Origin: Betaproteobacteria bacterium
GTDB taxonomy: Bacteria > Pseudomonadota > Gammaproteobacteria > Burkholderiales > CAIKXV01
DNA length: 64,000 bases
Direction of reading: 5' to 3'
Assembly (NCBI GenBank): GCA_947458265.1
Contig: CANGYF010000021.1
Location: 1 to 64,000 of the forward strand
Below the pieces are notes generated by a model, which did not search any database, was not told the origin of the DNA, and worked only from the letters and a program-made list of their open reading frames with translations. Shown here one piece after another: positions 20,215 to 29,315 of this stretch; the first letter of the stretch is position 1, and each line of letters starts with the position of its first letter. A program made the translations under genes and the position numbers.

Positions 20215-21356
20215 CCGACGCCGCGGCGCTCGACCAGCGGCGGCTGCTGGCCGACAGCGTCGCCGATTACTGCCGGCGTTCGGATCCCCTGCGTCGCGCG
20301 CGTGCGCTGCGCGACACCGACCCGGGCTTCGATCGCTCGGCCTGGCAGGAGATGGCGTCGCTCGGCTGGCTGGGCGTCGGCGTGCCGGAGGCCTGGGGCG
20401 GGCTGGGGTTGACGCTGGCCGAACAGGCCGTCGTGGCGCGCGGCCTGTCCGCGGCGGTGATGCCGGAACCGGTCACCGCCGCGATGATAGCCACCCGTGC
20501 CATCGTCGGCTGCACCGATGGTGCATTGAAGGCGTCGTTGCTGGAAGGCATCGTGGGTGGCGCCATCCTCCCTGCCCTTGCCTGGCAGGCTGCGCATGGC
20601 GACATCGATCCGGCGCGTTGCGCGGTGGTCGCGGCGCCGGATCCGTCCGCGCCGGGTGCCCTGCTGCTCGATGGCAGTGCATGCTTTGTCGTCGGCGCGT
20701 GCGGTGCCGACGGCTTCGTGGTCGCCGTGCGCACGATGGACGCACCCGCGCTCTGCTGGGTGCCTGCAGGCACGCCGGGCCTGTCCCTGTCGCCGCACCG
20801 CCTGGCCGATGGCCGCCCGGTCGCCGACCTGCGCTTCGAACGCGTCGGCGTGCCTTCCGGCCACCGCCTGGCCGTCGGCGAAGCGGCGCACGAGGCGTTG
20901 GCAGCCGCGCTCGACGAAGGCCAGTTCGCGATCGCCGCAGAACTGCTCGGGCTGTCGCAGCGGGTGCTCGACATGACGCTCGACTACCTGCGCACGCGTA
21001 CCCAGTTCGGCCGACCGATCGGTGCCTTCCAGGCGCTGCAGCACCGTGCCGTGGACCTGTACATCCACCTGCGCATCGGCGACGCAGCGTTCGACCAGGC
21101 GCTGCGCCAGGCCGGCGGCGGCGATGCCGACCGTCGCGCCGCGGCCGCCAGCCGTGCCAAGGCGCGTGCCTGCGAGACCGCGCGCCACATCACCCGCGAA
21201 GCGATCCAGATGCATGGTGCGATCGGCTTCACCGACGACTGCGATATCGGCCTGTACGTGAAGCGCGCGCTGGTGCTGTCTGCATGGCTCGGCAATGCGC
21301 GCCTGCACCGAAGCAGGTATGCGGCACTGGTGCCGCTGGACGCGGCAGAGGCCTGA
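20211..21356 (+). CDS. acyl-CoA dehydrogenase (first of pair)
   Basis: AWQEMASLGWLGVGVPEAWGGLGLTLAEQAVVARGL...DYLRTRTQFGRPIGAFQALQHRAVD...AIQMHGAIGFTDDCDIGLYVKRALV. Confidence 0.92.
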   Translation: MTDAAALDQRRLLADSVADYCRRSDPLRRARALRDTDPGFDRSAWQEMASLGWLGVGVPEAWGGLGLTLAEQAVVARGLSAAVMPEPVTAAMIATRAIVGCTDGALKASLLEGIVGGAILPALAWQAAHGDIDPARCAVVAAPDPSAPGALLLDGSACFVVGACGADGFVVAVRTMDAPALCWVPAGTPGLSLSPHRLADGRPVADLRFERVGVPSGHRLAVGEAAHEALAAALDEGQFAIAAELLGLSQRVLDMTLDYLRTRTQFGRPIGAFQALQHRAVDLYIHLRIGDAAFDQALRQAGGGDADRRAAAASRAKARACETARHITREAIQMHGAIGFTDDCDIGLYVKRALVLSAWLGNARLHRSRYAALVPLDAAEA

Positions 21357-21365
21357 GGAATACCG

Positions 21366-22550
21366 ATGACCGTTCCCGATCCGACATCGACCGCCGACGC
21401 CAGCACCGACTGGGACGCGTTGCCCGACGACGTTTTCCGGATGGAAGTACGCCAATGGCTTCAGGCGAACTGTCCCGAGCATGTCCGCTTTCCCGCCGGA
21501 CGCATGCACTGGCATGAATGCCGCGACTGGTGGGACATCCTCTACCGCAAGGGCTGGATCGCGCCGGCCTGGCCGCGCGCGCTCGGCGGCATGGGACTGT
21601 CGCCGATCAAGCAGATCGTGATGGTCGAGGAACTCGAGCGCCACGGCTGCGGGCGCATGCCCGACCAGGGCATCACCCAGGTCGGGCCGATCATCATCCG
21701 CTACGGCACGCCGGCGCAGAAGGAGTGGTACCTGCCGCGCACGCTGTCGGGCGAGGCGATCTGGTGCCAGGGCTACTCCGAGCCGAATGCCGGCTCCGAC
21801 CTCGCCAGCCTGCAGACCAGCGCCGTCGAGGACGGCGACGACTACGTGATCAACGGCAGCAAGATCTGGACGACGCTGGGCATGGACGCGACGCACATGT
21901 ACGTGCTGGCGCGCACCGATCGCAGCGTGAAGAAGCAGGAAGGCATCAGCTTCCTGCTGCTCGACATGAAGGCGCCGGGCATCACCGTGCGGCCGATCCG
22001 CAACATCGCCGGCGACGACGAGTTCTGCCAGGTCTTCTTCGACGACGTGCGCACGCCGAAGTCGAACCTGGTCGGCGCGCTGAATCAGGGCTGGACCATC
22101 GCCAAGTCGCTGCTCGGGTTCGAGCGGCTGGGCATCGGCAGTCCGCGCCGGCCGCAGCTCGCGTTCGCGCGGCTGCAGAAGCTCGCCCGTGCCCGCGGCC
22201 TGTTCGCTGACCCGGTGTTCATGGACCGCTTCACAGCGCTGCGCCTGGACATCGCCGACCTGTCGGCAGCGTACGAAGTGTTCGTCGAGCAGGTGCGCCG
22301 CGGCGAGCCACTCGGCGCTGACGTGTCGCTGCTGAAGATCTGGGCGACCGAGGCGATGCAGCGATCGTCCGAGCTGATGATCGAAGCCGGCGACGAGCAT
22401 GGCGCGCTGGGCGGCGACAACGACGTCGACGGGGTGTCGATGAACGTGCTCGCGCCGTTCTACAGTTCCCGGCCGGGCACCATCTATGGCGGATCGAACG
22501 AGATCCAGCGCAACATCCTGGCCAAGGCCGTGCTCGGGCTGCCGCAGTAG
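21366..22550 (+). CDS. acyl-CoA dehydrogenase (second of pair)
   Basis: IAPAWPRALGGMGLSPIKQIVMVEELERHGCG...QGYSEPNAGSDLASLQTSAVEDGDDYVINGSKIWTTLG...GTIYGGSNEIQRNILAKAVLGL. Confidence 0.94.
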   Translation: MTVPDPTSTADASTDWDALPDDVFRMEVRQWLQANCPEHVRFPAGRMHWHECRDWWDILYRKGWIAPAWPRALGGMGLSPIKQIVMVEELERHGCGRMPDQGITQVGPIIIRYGTPAQKEWYLPRTLSGEAIWCQGYSEPNAGSDLASLQTSAVEDGDDYVINGSKIWTTLGMDATHMYVLARTDRSVKKQEGISFLLLDMKAPGITVRPIRNIAGDDEFCQVFFDDVRTPKSNLVGALNQGWTIAKSLLGFERLGIGSPRRPQLAFARLQKLARARGLFADPVFMDRFTALRLDIADLSAAYEVFVEQVRRGEPLGADVSLLKIWATEAMQRSSELMIEAGDEHGALGGDNDVDGVSMNVLAPFYSSRPGTIYGGSNEIQRNILAKAVLGLPQ

Positions 22551-22551
22551 C

Positions 22552-24216
22552 ATGGATGCCGCGACGATCATCGACCATGTCGTCCACGTGCCCGAGGCAG
22601 CGGCGGAGCGCTGGACGCCTGCCACCTTCGAGCAGGTGCTGGCTGCTGCAGCGGCGCGCTGGGGGCAGCAGGAGGCGCTGGTCATCGACGGCGTACGATG
22701 GACGTTCGAGCGCTTGCAGCGCGAGGCGCGACGTGTCGCTCGTGCGCTCGTTGCGCAGGGCGTGGCGCCGGGGGACCATGTCGGCATCTGCACCGGCAAC
22801 CGGGTGGAATGGGTGGCGTTCTTCCTCGGTGCAGGACTGGCCGGTGCGGTCACGGTGCCGGTCAACACCCGCTTCAAGTCGGACGAGCTGCGCTACTGCC
22901 TGGCACAGGCCGATGTCACCGTGCTCGCGTTGGCCGACCACTTCCTGAAGGTCGACTTCATCGAGATGCTGCGCGGGATCGAGCCGGCCATCGACGGCGT
23001 GCTGCCCGGCGCCGCGCTGCCCCGGCTGCGCCATGTCGCGGTGCTGGGCGATGACGTGCCGGCGGGCACTGTCCGCTGGGAAGATTTCCTGGCCGCCGGC
23101 GACGCGGCGCCGATGCCTTCCGGCCGCGCCGGGGCCGAGGATGTCGTGCTGATCCAGTACACCTCGGGCAGCACCTCTTTCCCGAAGGGCGTGCAGCTGA
23201 GCCACGACAACATGCTGCGCAATGCCGACGCCATCGCGCAACGCATCGGGCTGGAAGCCGGCGATCGTTACTTCAGCGCGCGTCCATTCTTCCATGTCGC
23301 CGGAACCACCCTGTCGATCCTCGCCGCGCTGTCGCGCGGTGCCTGCCTGGTGTCGACGCCGGTGTTCGATGCCGGCACATCGCTCGACGGCATCGAGGCC
23401 GAGCGCTGCACCTTCGTGTCGGGCAACGACCCGATGTTCCAGATGATGCTGAGCCATCCGTCGCTGCCGGCGCGGCGGCTCGTGCTGCGCGGCGGCTGGG
23501 GGTCTTGCACGCCGCAGATGATGCAGGCCGCGGAGAAGACCTTCGGCATGAAGATCTGCCATGCCTACGGCCTGTCCGAAGCGGCGCCCAACGTCTGCAT
23601 GTCCGACTGGCGCGACCCGCCGGAGAAGCGCTGGAACAGTTTCGCGCTGCCCCTGCCCGGCCTGTCGGTTCGCATGGTAGACCCGGCGACCGGCCAGGCG
23701 GTGCCCGCCGGTGCCACCGGCGAGATCCAGGTCAAGGGCTGGAGCCTGATGAAGGGCTACTACGGCATGCCCGCGCAGACCGCGGCGACCTTCACCGAGG
23801 ATGGCTGGCTGCGCACCGGAGACCTGGGCACCTTCGATGCCGAAGGCCGGATGCATTTCATCGGGCGCATCAAGGAAGTGTTCCGGGTCGGCGGCGAGAA
23901 CGTCGCGCCCGCCGAGGTGGAAGACCTCCTGCTGCGGCATCCGGCGGTCGCCCAGGCACAGGTCGTGGGCGTGCCCGATGCGCGGCTGGGCGAGGTCGGC
24001 GCCGCCTACGTGGTGCTCAGGGAAGGCGCGGCGCTGGAGCCGTCGGAACTCATCGAATGGACGCGCGCGCGTATCGCCAACTTCAAGGTGCCGCGCTACG
24101 CGAAGGTGGTCGACGGGTTCGAGGCGATCGGCATGACCGCCAGCGTGAAGGTGCAGAAGAACAAGTTGCGCGAGCATGCGCTGCGCGACTTCGGACTGGA
24201 AAAGGAACAGACATGA
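22552..24216 (+). CDS. AMP-forming acyl-CoA synthetase/ligase
   Basis: LIQYTSGSTSFPKGVQLSHDNML...HAYGLSEAAPNVCMSDW...GWLRTGDLGTFDAEGRMHFIGRIKEVFRVGGENVAPAEVE...KVQKNKLREHAL. Confidence 0.94.
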   Translation: MDAATIIDHVVHVPEAAAERWTPATFEQVLAAAAARWGQQEALVIDGVRWTFERLQREARRVARALVAQGVAPGDHVGICTGNRVEWVAFFLGAGLAGAVTVPVNTRFKSDELRYCLAQADVTVLALADHFLKVDFIEMLRGIEPAIDGVLPGAALPRLRHVAVLGDDVPAGTVRWEDFLAAGDAAPMPSGRAGAEDVVLIQYTSGSTSFPKGVQLSHDNMLRNADAIAQRIGLEAGDRYFSARPFFHVAGTTLSILAALSRGACLVSTPVFDAGTSLDGIEAERCTFVSGNDPMFQMMLSHPSLPARRLVLRGGWGSCTPQMMQAAEKTFGMKICHAYGLSEAAPNVCMSDWRDPPEKRWNSFALPLPGLSVRMVDPATGQAVPAGATGEIQVKGWSLMKGYYGMPAQTAATFTEDGWLRTGDLGTFDAEGRMHFIGRIKEVFRVGGENVAPAEVEDLLLRHPAVAQAQVVGVPDARLGEVGAAYVVLREGAALEPSELIEWTRARIANFKVPRYAKVVDGFEAIGMTASVKVQKNKLREHALRDFGLEKEQT

Positions 24217-24983
24217 CGGTAAGGCTCGAGGTATCCGAAGGCATCGCAACGCTCACGCTGGATCGCCCGGACAAGGTGAATGCGATGTCCGACGAGATGT
24301 ACGACCTGTTGCACGACCACTCGCATGCGCTGTCGGCTGATCCCGCGGTGCGGGCGATCATCCTCACTGGCAGCGGCAAGGGCTTCTGCTCGGGCGGGGA
24401 CATCGGCAACATGGCGAAGACCGATCTGACAGGTTCGCGCGCGCGCTCGAAGTCGCGCCACCGCACCTTCCTCGCGCTGGCCGCGATCGAGAAGCCGGTG
24501 ATCGCCGCGGTGCATGGCCCAGTGTACGGCATCGGTACCAGCCTGATGTTCGCCTGCGACATGATCCTCGCGGCGCAGAGTACGACGATGGCCCTGTCCT
24601 TCAAGCGCGTCGGGGTGGTACCCGATGGCGGCTCCATCTTCTTCCTGTCGCAGTACCTGGGTATCGCCAAGGCCAAGGAGCTCGTCTATACCGGCCGCAA
24701 GGTGGGTGCGGACGAGCTCGCCGCGCTGAACATCGCGATGCGCGTGGTACCCGACGACGCGCTGCAGGCCGAGGCACGGGCGCTGGCCGCCGAGATGGCC
24801 GCCTCAGCGACCTGGATGCTCGGGCTCACCAAGAAGATGTTCCAGTTCATGTACACGCCCACGCTCGAGCAGTTGCTCGACTACGAGGCGCTGATGCAGA
24901 CCCATGTGCGCCTGTCCGAGGACCACAAGGAAGGCGTGGCGGCGTTCAAGGAGAAGCGCGCACCGCGCTTCCAGGGGCGCTGA
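24213..24983 (+). CDS. enoyl-CoA hydratase/isomerase (crotonase family) #1
   Basis: TLTLDRPDKVNAMSDEMYDLLHD...GSGKGFCSGGDI...IAAVHGPVYGIGTSLMFACDMILAAQSTTMALSFKRVGVVPDGGS. Confidence 0.93.
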   Translation: MTVRLEVSEGIATLTLDRPDKVNAMSDEMYDLLHDHSHALSADPAVRAIILTGSGKGFCSGGDIGNMAKTDLTGSRARSKSRHRTFLALAAIEKPVIAAVHGPVYGIGTSLMFACDMILAAQSTTMALSFKRVGVVPDGGSIFFLSQYLGIAKAKELVYTGRKVGADELAALNIAMRVVPDDALQAEARALAAEMAASATWMLGLTKKMFQFMYTPTLEQLLDYEALMQTHVRLSEDHKEGVAAFKEKRAPRFQGR

Positions 24984-24986
24984 GCG

Positions 24987-25742
24987 ATGGCCGACGTGCC
25001 TGCCATCGACAGCCTGAAGGTCGACACGATCGGCGCGGTGCGGCTGCTGACCCTGAACCGGCCCGACAAGCTCAACGCGATGGACACCGCGCTGATCGAT
25101 GCGCTGATCGCAGCGCTTCGCTCGGCCGATGCCGATGCAGCGGTCGGGGCGATCGTGCTGGCCGGGGCCGGGCGGGCGTTCTCGGCCGGCGCCGACATCG
25201 CGGAGTTCAAGGACCTGCCGCCGGAGCAGCGGCATCGTGTCGAGCACCGTAGCGCGCTCACCGCTTCGCTGCAGCTGTTGTTGCCCGGGCTGTCCCGGCC
25301 GGTGATCGCCGCCACCCAGGGCCACGTGCTCGGCGGGGGCTGCGCGCTCGCGCTGGCCTGCGACATGGTGGTCGCGGCCGAGAGCTCGCGCTTCGGCTAT
25401 CCCGAGGTGAAACGCGGCATCCTCGCCTCCTCGGTCACGCCCAACCTGGCCCGCCAGGTCGGGACCAAGGCGGCGTTCGAACTGCTGGTGACCGGCCGCT
25501 CGATCGATCCGGCCCGGGCACTCGAGCTGGGCCTGATCAACCGCATCGTGCCCGACGGCCAGCAGGTCGAGGCCGCGCTGGAACTGGCGGCGGGGCTGGC
25601 CGCCCTGCCCGCCCGCGCGCTGCAGGCGACCAAGCGTCTCTTCTACCGTACCCTCGATGCCGACTTCGCCCGCGCGATGCAGCTGGCACACGAGGCCCAT
25701 GCCGAGATGCGTGCCGAGCAACGGCAGCCTCCCTCACCCTGA
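24987..25742 (+). CDS. enoyl-CoA hydratase/isomerase (crotonase family) #2
   Basis: LLTLNRPDKLNAMDTALID...GAGRAFSAGADIAEFKDL...VIAATQGHVLGGGCALALACDMVVAAESSRFGYPEVKRGI. Confidence 0.93.
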   Translation: MADVPAIDSLKVDTIGAVRLLTLNRPDKLNAMDTALIDALIAALRSADADAAVGAIVLAGAGRAFSAGADIAEFKDLPPEQRHRVEHRSALTASLQLLLPGLSRPVIAATQGHVLGGGCALALACDMVVAAESSRFGYPEVKRGILASSVTPNLARQVGTKAAFELLVTGRSIDPARALELGLINRIVPDGQQVEAALELAAGLAALPARALQATKRLFYRTLDADFARAMQLAHEAHAEMRAEQRQPPSP

Positions 25743-25762
25743 ACCACAGAGGAAGAAACAAC

Positions 25763-26764
25763 ATGCACACTGCATCTTTCCGCGCAGCCATGCTCGGCTT
25801 CGCCCTGGGCACCGCCGCGGCGCTGTCCACGCTGCCGGCAATGGCTGCATCGCCCAAGGGCGAGGAGCCCTGGCCCGTGCGGCCGGTGCGCTTCATCGTG
25901 CCGTTCGCACCGGGGGCCGCAAACGACCTGATCGCCCGAGCGGTCGGTTCCAAGCTGGCCGACATCTGGGGCCAGAGCGTGGTGGTCGACAACCGGCCCG
26001 GCGGTGGCACTGTCATCGGCAGCGACATGGTCGCTCGCTCACCGGCCGACGGCTACACCCTGCTGCAGATCGGCCTGGCCCATGCGGTGAACCCGAGCGT
26101 GATCTCGAAGCTGCCCTACGATTCGCTGCGTGACTTCACCATGGTCGCGCAGACTGGCGAATCGCCCTTCGTGATGGTGGCCAACGTGTCGCTGCCGATC
26201 AAGAACCTGCGCGACCTGGTGGCGATGGCGAAAGCGAAGCCAGGTACGCTGGCCTACGGTTCAACCGGGTCCGGCGGTACCTCGCACCTCATGGGCGAGC
26301 TGCTCAAGAGCATGGCCGGCATCGACGTGATCCACGTGCCGTACAAGGGACTGTCACCGGCGCTCACCGAAGTGATCGGCGGCCAGATCCATTACAGCTT
26401 CGGCAGCTGGTCGACCGTGGGGCCGTTCGTGAAGGCCGGCAAGCTGCGCGCGCTCGCGGTGACCAGCGCAAAGCGCAGCCCGGTCACGCCCGACCTGCCG
26501 ACGATCTCCGAGGAAGGCTTCAAGGGCTACGATGCGACGCCCTGGTGGGGCATTGCTGGACCCGGCGGCATCCCGCGGCCGCTGCTCGCACGCATCAACG
26601 GCGGCGTGCGAACCGCGATGGCTTCGGCCGAGATGAAGGAGCGCTTCGCGCTGCAGGGCATCGAGATCGCTACCGGCACGTCGGAAGAATTCACCGCGCT
26701 GGTGAAGGCCGAGATCGTGCGCTGGGCGAAGATCGTGAAGAATGCCGGCATAAAGGCGGATTGA
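25763..26764 (+). CDS. Bug-family TTT substrate-binding protein #2
   Basis: Signal peptide; WPVRPVRFIVPFAPGAANDLIARAVGSKL...VVVDNRPGGGTVIG...SPADGYTLLQ...VIHVPYKGLSPAL. Confidence 0.95.
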   Translation: MHTASFRAAMLGFALGTAAALSTLPAMAASPKGEEPWPVRPVRFIVPFAPGAANDLIARAVGSKLADIWGQSVVVDNRPGGGTVIGSDMVARSPADGYTLLQIGLAHAVNPSVISKLPYDSLRDFTMVAQTGESPFVMVANVSLPIKNLRDLVAMAKAKPGTLAYGSTGSGGTSHLMGELLKSMAGIDVIHVPYKGLSPALTEVIGGQIHYSFGSWSTVGPFVKAGKLRALAVTSAKRSPVTPDLPTISEEGFKGYDATPWWGIAGPGGIPRPLLARINGGVRTAMASAEMKERFALQGIEIATGTSEEFTALVKAEIVRWAKIVKNAGIKAD

Positions 26765-26765
26765 G

Positions 26766-28898
26766 ATGACGTCGGATTTCTCGCGCCTGCTCGAGCCGCG
26801 TGGCGTAGCCGTGATTGGTGCCAGCGAGGATGCACGCAAGATCGGTGGCCAGCCGATGCGCTTCCTCACCGAATTCGGCTACACGGGCGCGGTGTATCCG
26901 GTCAACCCGCGTTACGAGACCGTGCGCGGCCTGCGCTGCTATGCGAGCGCGGCCGATCTGCCTTCGCCCTGCGACGTCGCGCTGATCGCGGTGCCTGCCG
27001 CGGCGGTGCCGGCGGCCATCCGAGACCTCGGGCGGGCCGGTGTTCCGCATGCGATCGTGCTCTCGGCGGGCTTCCGGGAACTGGGCGAGCGCGGGCTCGC
27101 GCTGCAGGCTGAACTCGATTCCGCCCTGGCCGACACCGGCATCCGGATCATCGGGCCGAACTGCCAGGGCGTGATGAACCTGCGCGCCCGTGCCTATCTC
27201 GGCTTCGGGCATTCATTCGCGAATCCCAACCTGAAGGCCGGACCGGTCTCCATGGTCACCCAGAGCGGCGGCTTCGGCTATTCGGTGGTGTCGGCGGCAC
27301 AGCGCGAAGGCATCGGCTTCAGCTACGTATTCTCCACCGGCAACGAGGCGAACATCAGCTCGCTCGAGATGATGTCCTACCTGATCGAAAGGCCGGAAGT
27401 CGAGGTCCTGGTCACCTACATGGAGGGCCTCACCGACGGCCGCGCCCTGCTGGCGTTGGGCGAGCGGGCGCTGCAACTGGGCAAGCCGATCCTCGTGTGG
27501 AAGGTCGGCAACACGGCGGCGGGCCGGCGCGCGGTGGCTTCGCATACCGCCAACCTGACCGCCGGTGCCGAGCTGTATCGCGCGGCGTTCGAGCGCGGCG
27601 GCTTCGTGCAGATCCGCGACATCGACGACCTGATCGACACCCTGCATGCGTTCCTGGGCGGCCGCCTGCCGAAGGGTAACGGCGTGACCATCCTGACCAC
27701 GTCGGGCGGCGCCGGCGTGCTGATGGCCGACCGCTGCGAGGAAGCCGGGCTGGAACTGCCCCTGCCCAGCCAGGGCTCGATCGATTCGATCCGCAGCGTG
27801 GCGCCGGACTTCGCCTCGCTCGGCAATCCGCTCGACGTGACCGCGCATTTCTCGCCGGCCTGGAAGGAGTACAACCAGATCATCCGTACCCTGCTGGCCG
27901 ATCCGACCGTGGACATGTTGATGCCGCGCTCGATCGGCGGCGCGAATGCCGACGCCTGGTGCGCCGAGCTGCTGGAGATCCTGAAGGACACCGACAAGCC
28001 GGTGATCATCAGCCAGAACGAGCCACCGGAGCGCATCCAGGCGATGATCGACCGGTTGCGCGCGGCACGCGTACCACTCATTCCGACGCCCGCACGCTGT
28101 GCTGCAGCCGCAGGCGCGCTGTCGAATTTCGCGTCACGGTTGCGCGCGCATGCAAGCAAGGCCGCGCAGCAACCGCGCTGCGTACCGCTTGCGGACCTCG
28201 ACCTTCCCGCCGAGGGTGGCACGCTCGGCGAACACCGCTCGAAGGCGATCCTGGCGGCCTACGGCATCCCGGTCACGCGGGAAGTGCTGCTGTCGGCCGA
28301 GGAGATCGGCCGCCTGTCCGCGCTGCCGTTCGAACCGCCCTGGGCAGTGAAGGTCGAGTCGCCGGACATCCCGCACAAGACCGAGGCCGGCTGCGTGCGA
28401 CTGGGCGTACCGGGGCTGCTGGCCCTGAAGGCTGCGGCGCGCGAGGTCGAGGACAACGCCCGCCGCTACCGGCCTGACGCGCGCATCGACGGCATCCTGG
28501 TGACCGAGATGGCGTCCGGCACCGAAGTGATCGTCGGCGCCGTGGTCGATCCGGTGTTCGGGCCGGTGGTGATGTTCGGCCTCGGCGGTGTGTTCACCGA
28601 ACTGCTCGGCGATGTCACCCACGAGTTCGCCCCGTTCGACCTGGCCACCGCGCATGCGATGATCAGGCGAATCCGTTCGGCGCCGCTTCTGAGCGGCTAC
28701 CGCGGTCGTCCGCCGCTGGATGTGGATGCGCTCGCCCGGGTGCTGTCGAGCGTGTCGTGGCTGATCGCCGACCATGGCGATCGCATCGCCGAGATCGACC
28801 TGAACCCGCTGTTCGTCGGCGAGCGCGGCATCGTCGCCGCCGACGCCCTGGTGGCACTGGTGCCGGCGCTGGCTTCCACGCCCGAAAATCGTGTCTGA
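26766..28898 (+). CDS. acetate--CoA ligase family protein (NDP/ADP-forming acyl-CoA synthetase, fused subunits)
   Basis: LLEPRGVAVIGASEDARKIGGQPMRFL...IIGPNCQGVMN...VTQSGGFGYSVVSAAQREGIGFSYVFSTGNEANIS; C-terminal ATP-grasp PWAVKVESPDIPHKTEAGCVRLGV...GPVVMFGLGGVFTELLGDV. Confidence 0.93.
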   Translation: MTSDFSRLLEPRGVAVIGASEDARKIGGQPMRFLTEFGYTGAVYPVNPRYETVRGLRCYASAADLPSPCDVALIAVPAAAVPAAIRDLGRAGVPHAIVLSAGFRELGERGLALQAELDSALADTGIRIIGPNCQGVMNLRARAYLGFGHSFANPNLKAGPVSMVTQSGGFGYSVVSAAQREGIGFSYVFSTGNEANISSLEMMSYLIERPEVEVLVTYMEGLTDGRALLALGERALQLGKPILVWKVGNTAAGRRAVASHTANLTAGAELYRAAFERGGFVQIRDIDDLIDTLHAFLGGRLPKGNGVTILTTSGGAGVLMADRCEEAGLELPLPSQGSIDSIRSVAPDFASLGNPLDVTAHFSPAWKEYNQIIRTLLADPTVDMLMPRSIGGANADAWCAELLEILKDTDKPVIISQNEPPERIQAMIDRLRAARVPLIPTPARCAAAAGALSNFASRLRAHASKAAQQPRCVPLADLDLPAEGGTLGEHRSKAILAAYGIPVTREVLLSAEEIGRLSALPFEPPWAVKVESPDIPHKTEAGCVRLGVPGLLALKAAAREVEDNARRYRPDARIDGILVTEMASGTEVIVGAVVDPVFGPVVMFGLGGVFTELLGDVTHEFAPFDLATAHAMIRRIRSAPLLSGYRGRPPLDVDALARVLSSVSWLIADHGDRIAEIDLNPLFVGERGIVAADALVALVPALASTPENRV

Positions 28899-28931
28899 CC
28901 CCATTTTTCAGCAGAGAGGATCTACCGGACC

Positions 28932-29315
28932 ATGGACCTGAAGCAGCAATCCCCGCTCGGAAAGTTCATCGAGCATCTGAAGGCCGGCGAGTTCGCCTAT
29001 CAGTACAGCGCCGAGGACGACAAGGCGTTCTTCTATCCGCGCGTGGTGGCCCCGACCAGCGGCAGTGCGCTCGAATGGAAGATCTCGAAGGGGCTGGGCA
29101 CCGTCTATTCGACGACCTGGATCCCGGTCAAGGATGGCCAGCCCTACAACGTCGCGCTGATCGACATGGACGAAGGGTTCCGCCTGATGAGCCGGGTCGA
29201 GGACATCGGCGCGAAGGACGTGACGATCGGCATGCGGGTGAAGTTCCGCGCGCACCCGGGCGACAAGCCGGACGACCCGCCCTATCCCGTGTTCACCGCC
29301 GTGGAGGGCGCATGA
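28932..29315 (+). CDS. OB-fold DUF35-type acyl-CoA-associated protein
   Basis: FAYQYSAEDDKAFFYPRVVAPTSGSALEWKISKGLGTVYSTTWIPVKDGQPYNVALIDMDEGFRLMSRV; immediately 5' of the thiolase-like gene with ATGA overlap. Confidence 0.85.
   Translation: MDLKQQSPLGKFIEHLKAGEFAYQYSAEDDKAFFYPRVVAPTSGSALEWKISKGLGTVYSTTWIPVKDGQPYNVALIDMDEGFRLMSRVEDIGAKDVTIGMRVKFRAHPGDKPDDPPYPVFTAVEGA

Noticed and set aside
20091-22877. 928-aa minus-strand ORF
   Set aside because: Antisense across two acyl-CoA dehydrogenases and the AMP-ligase start; low-complexity composition with no domain.
22231-24249. 672-aa minus-strand ORF
   Set aside because: Antisense to the AMP-forming acyl-CoA synthetase; no recognisable motif.
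24213-25742. Tandem crotonase genes as a recent duplication
   Set aside because: The two proteins differ throughout (FCSGGDI versus FSAGADI, different C-termini); they look like distinct paralogues, not a fresh duplication.
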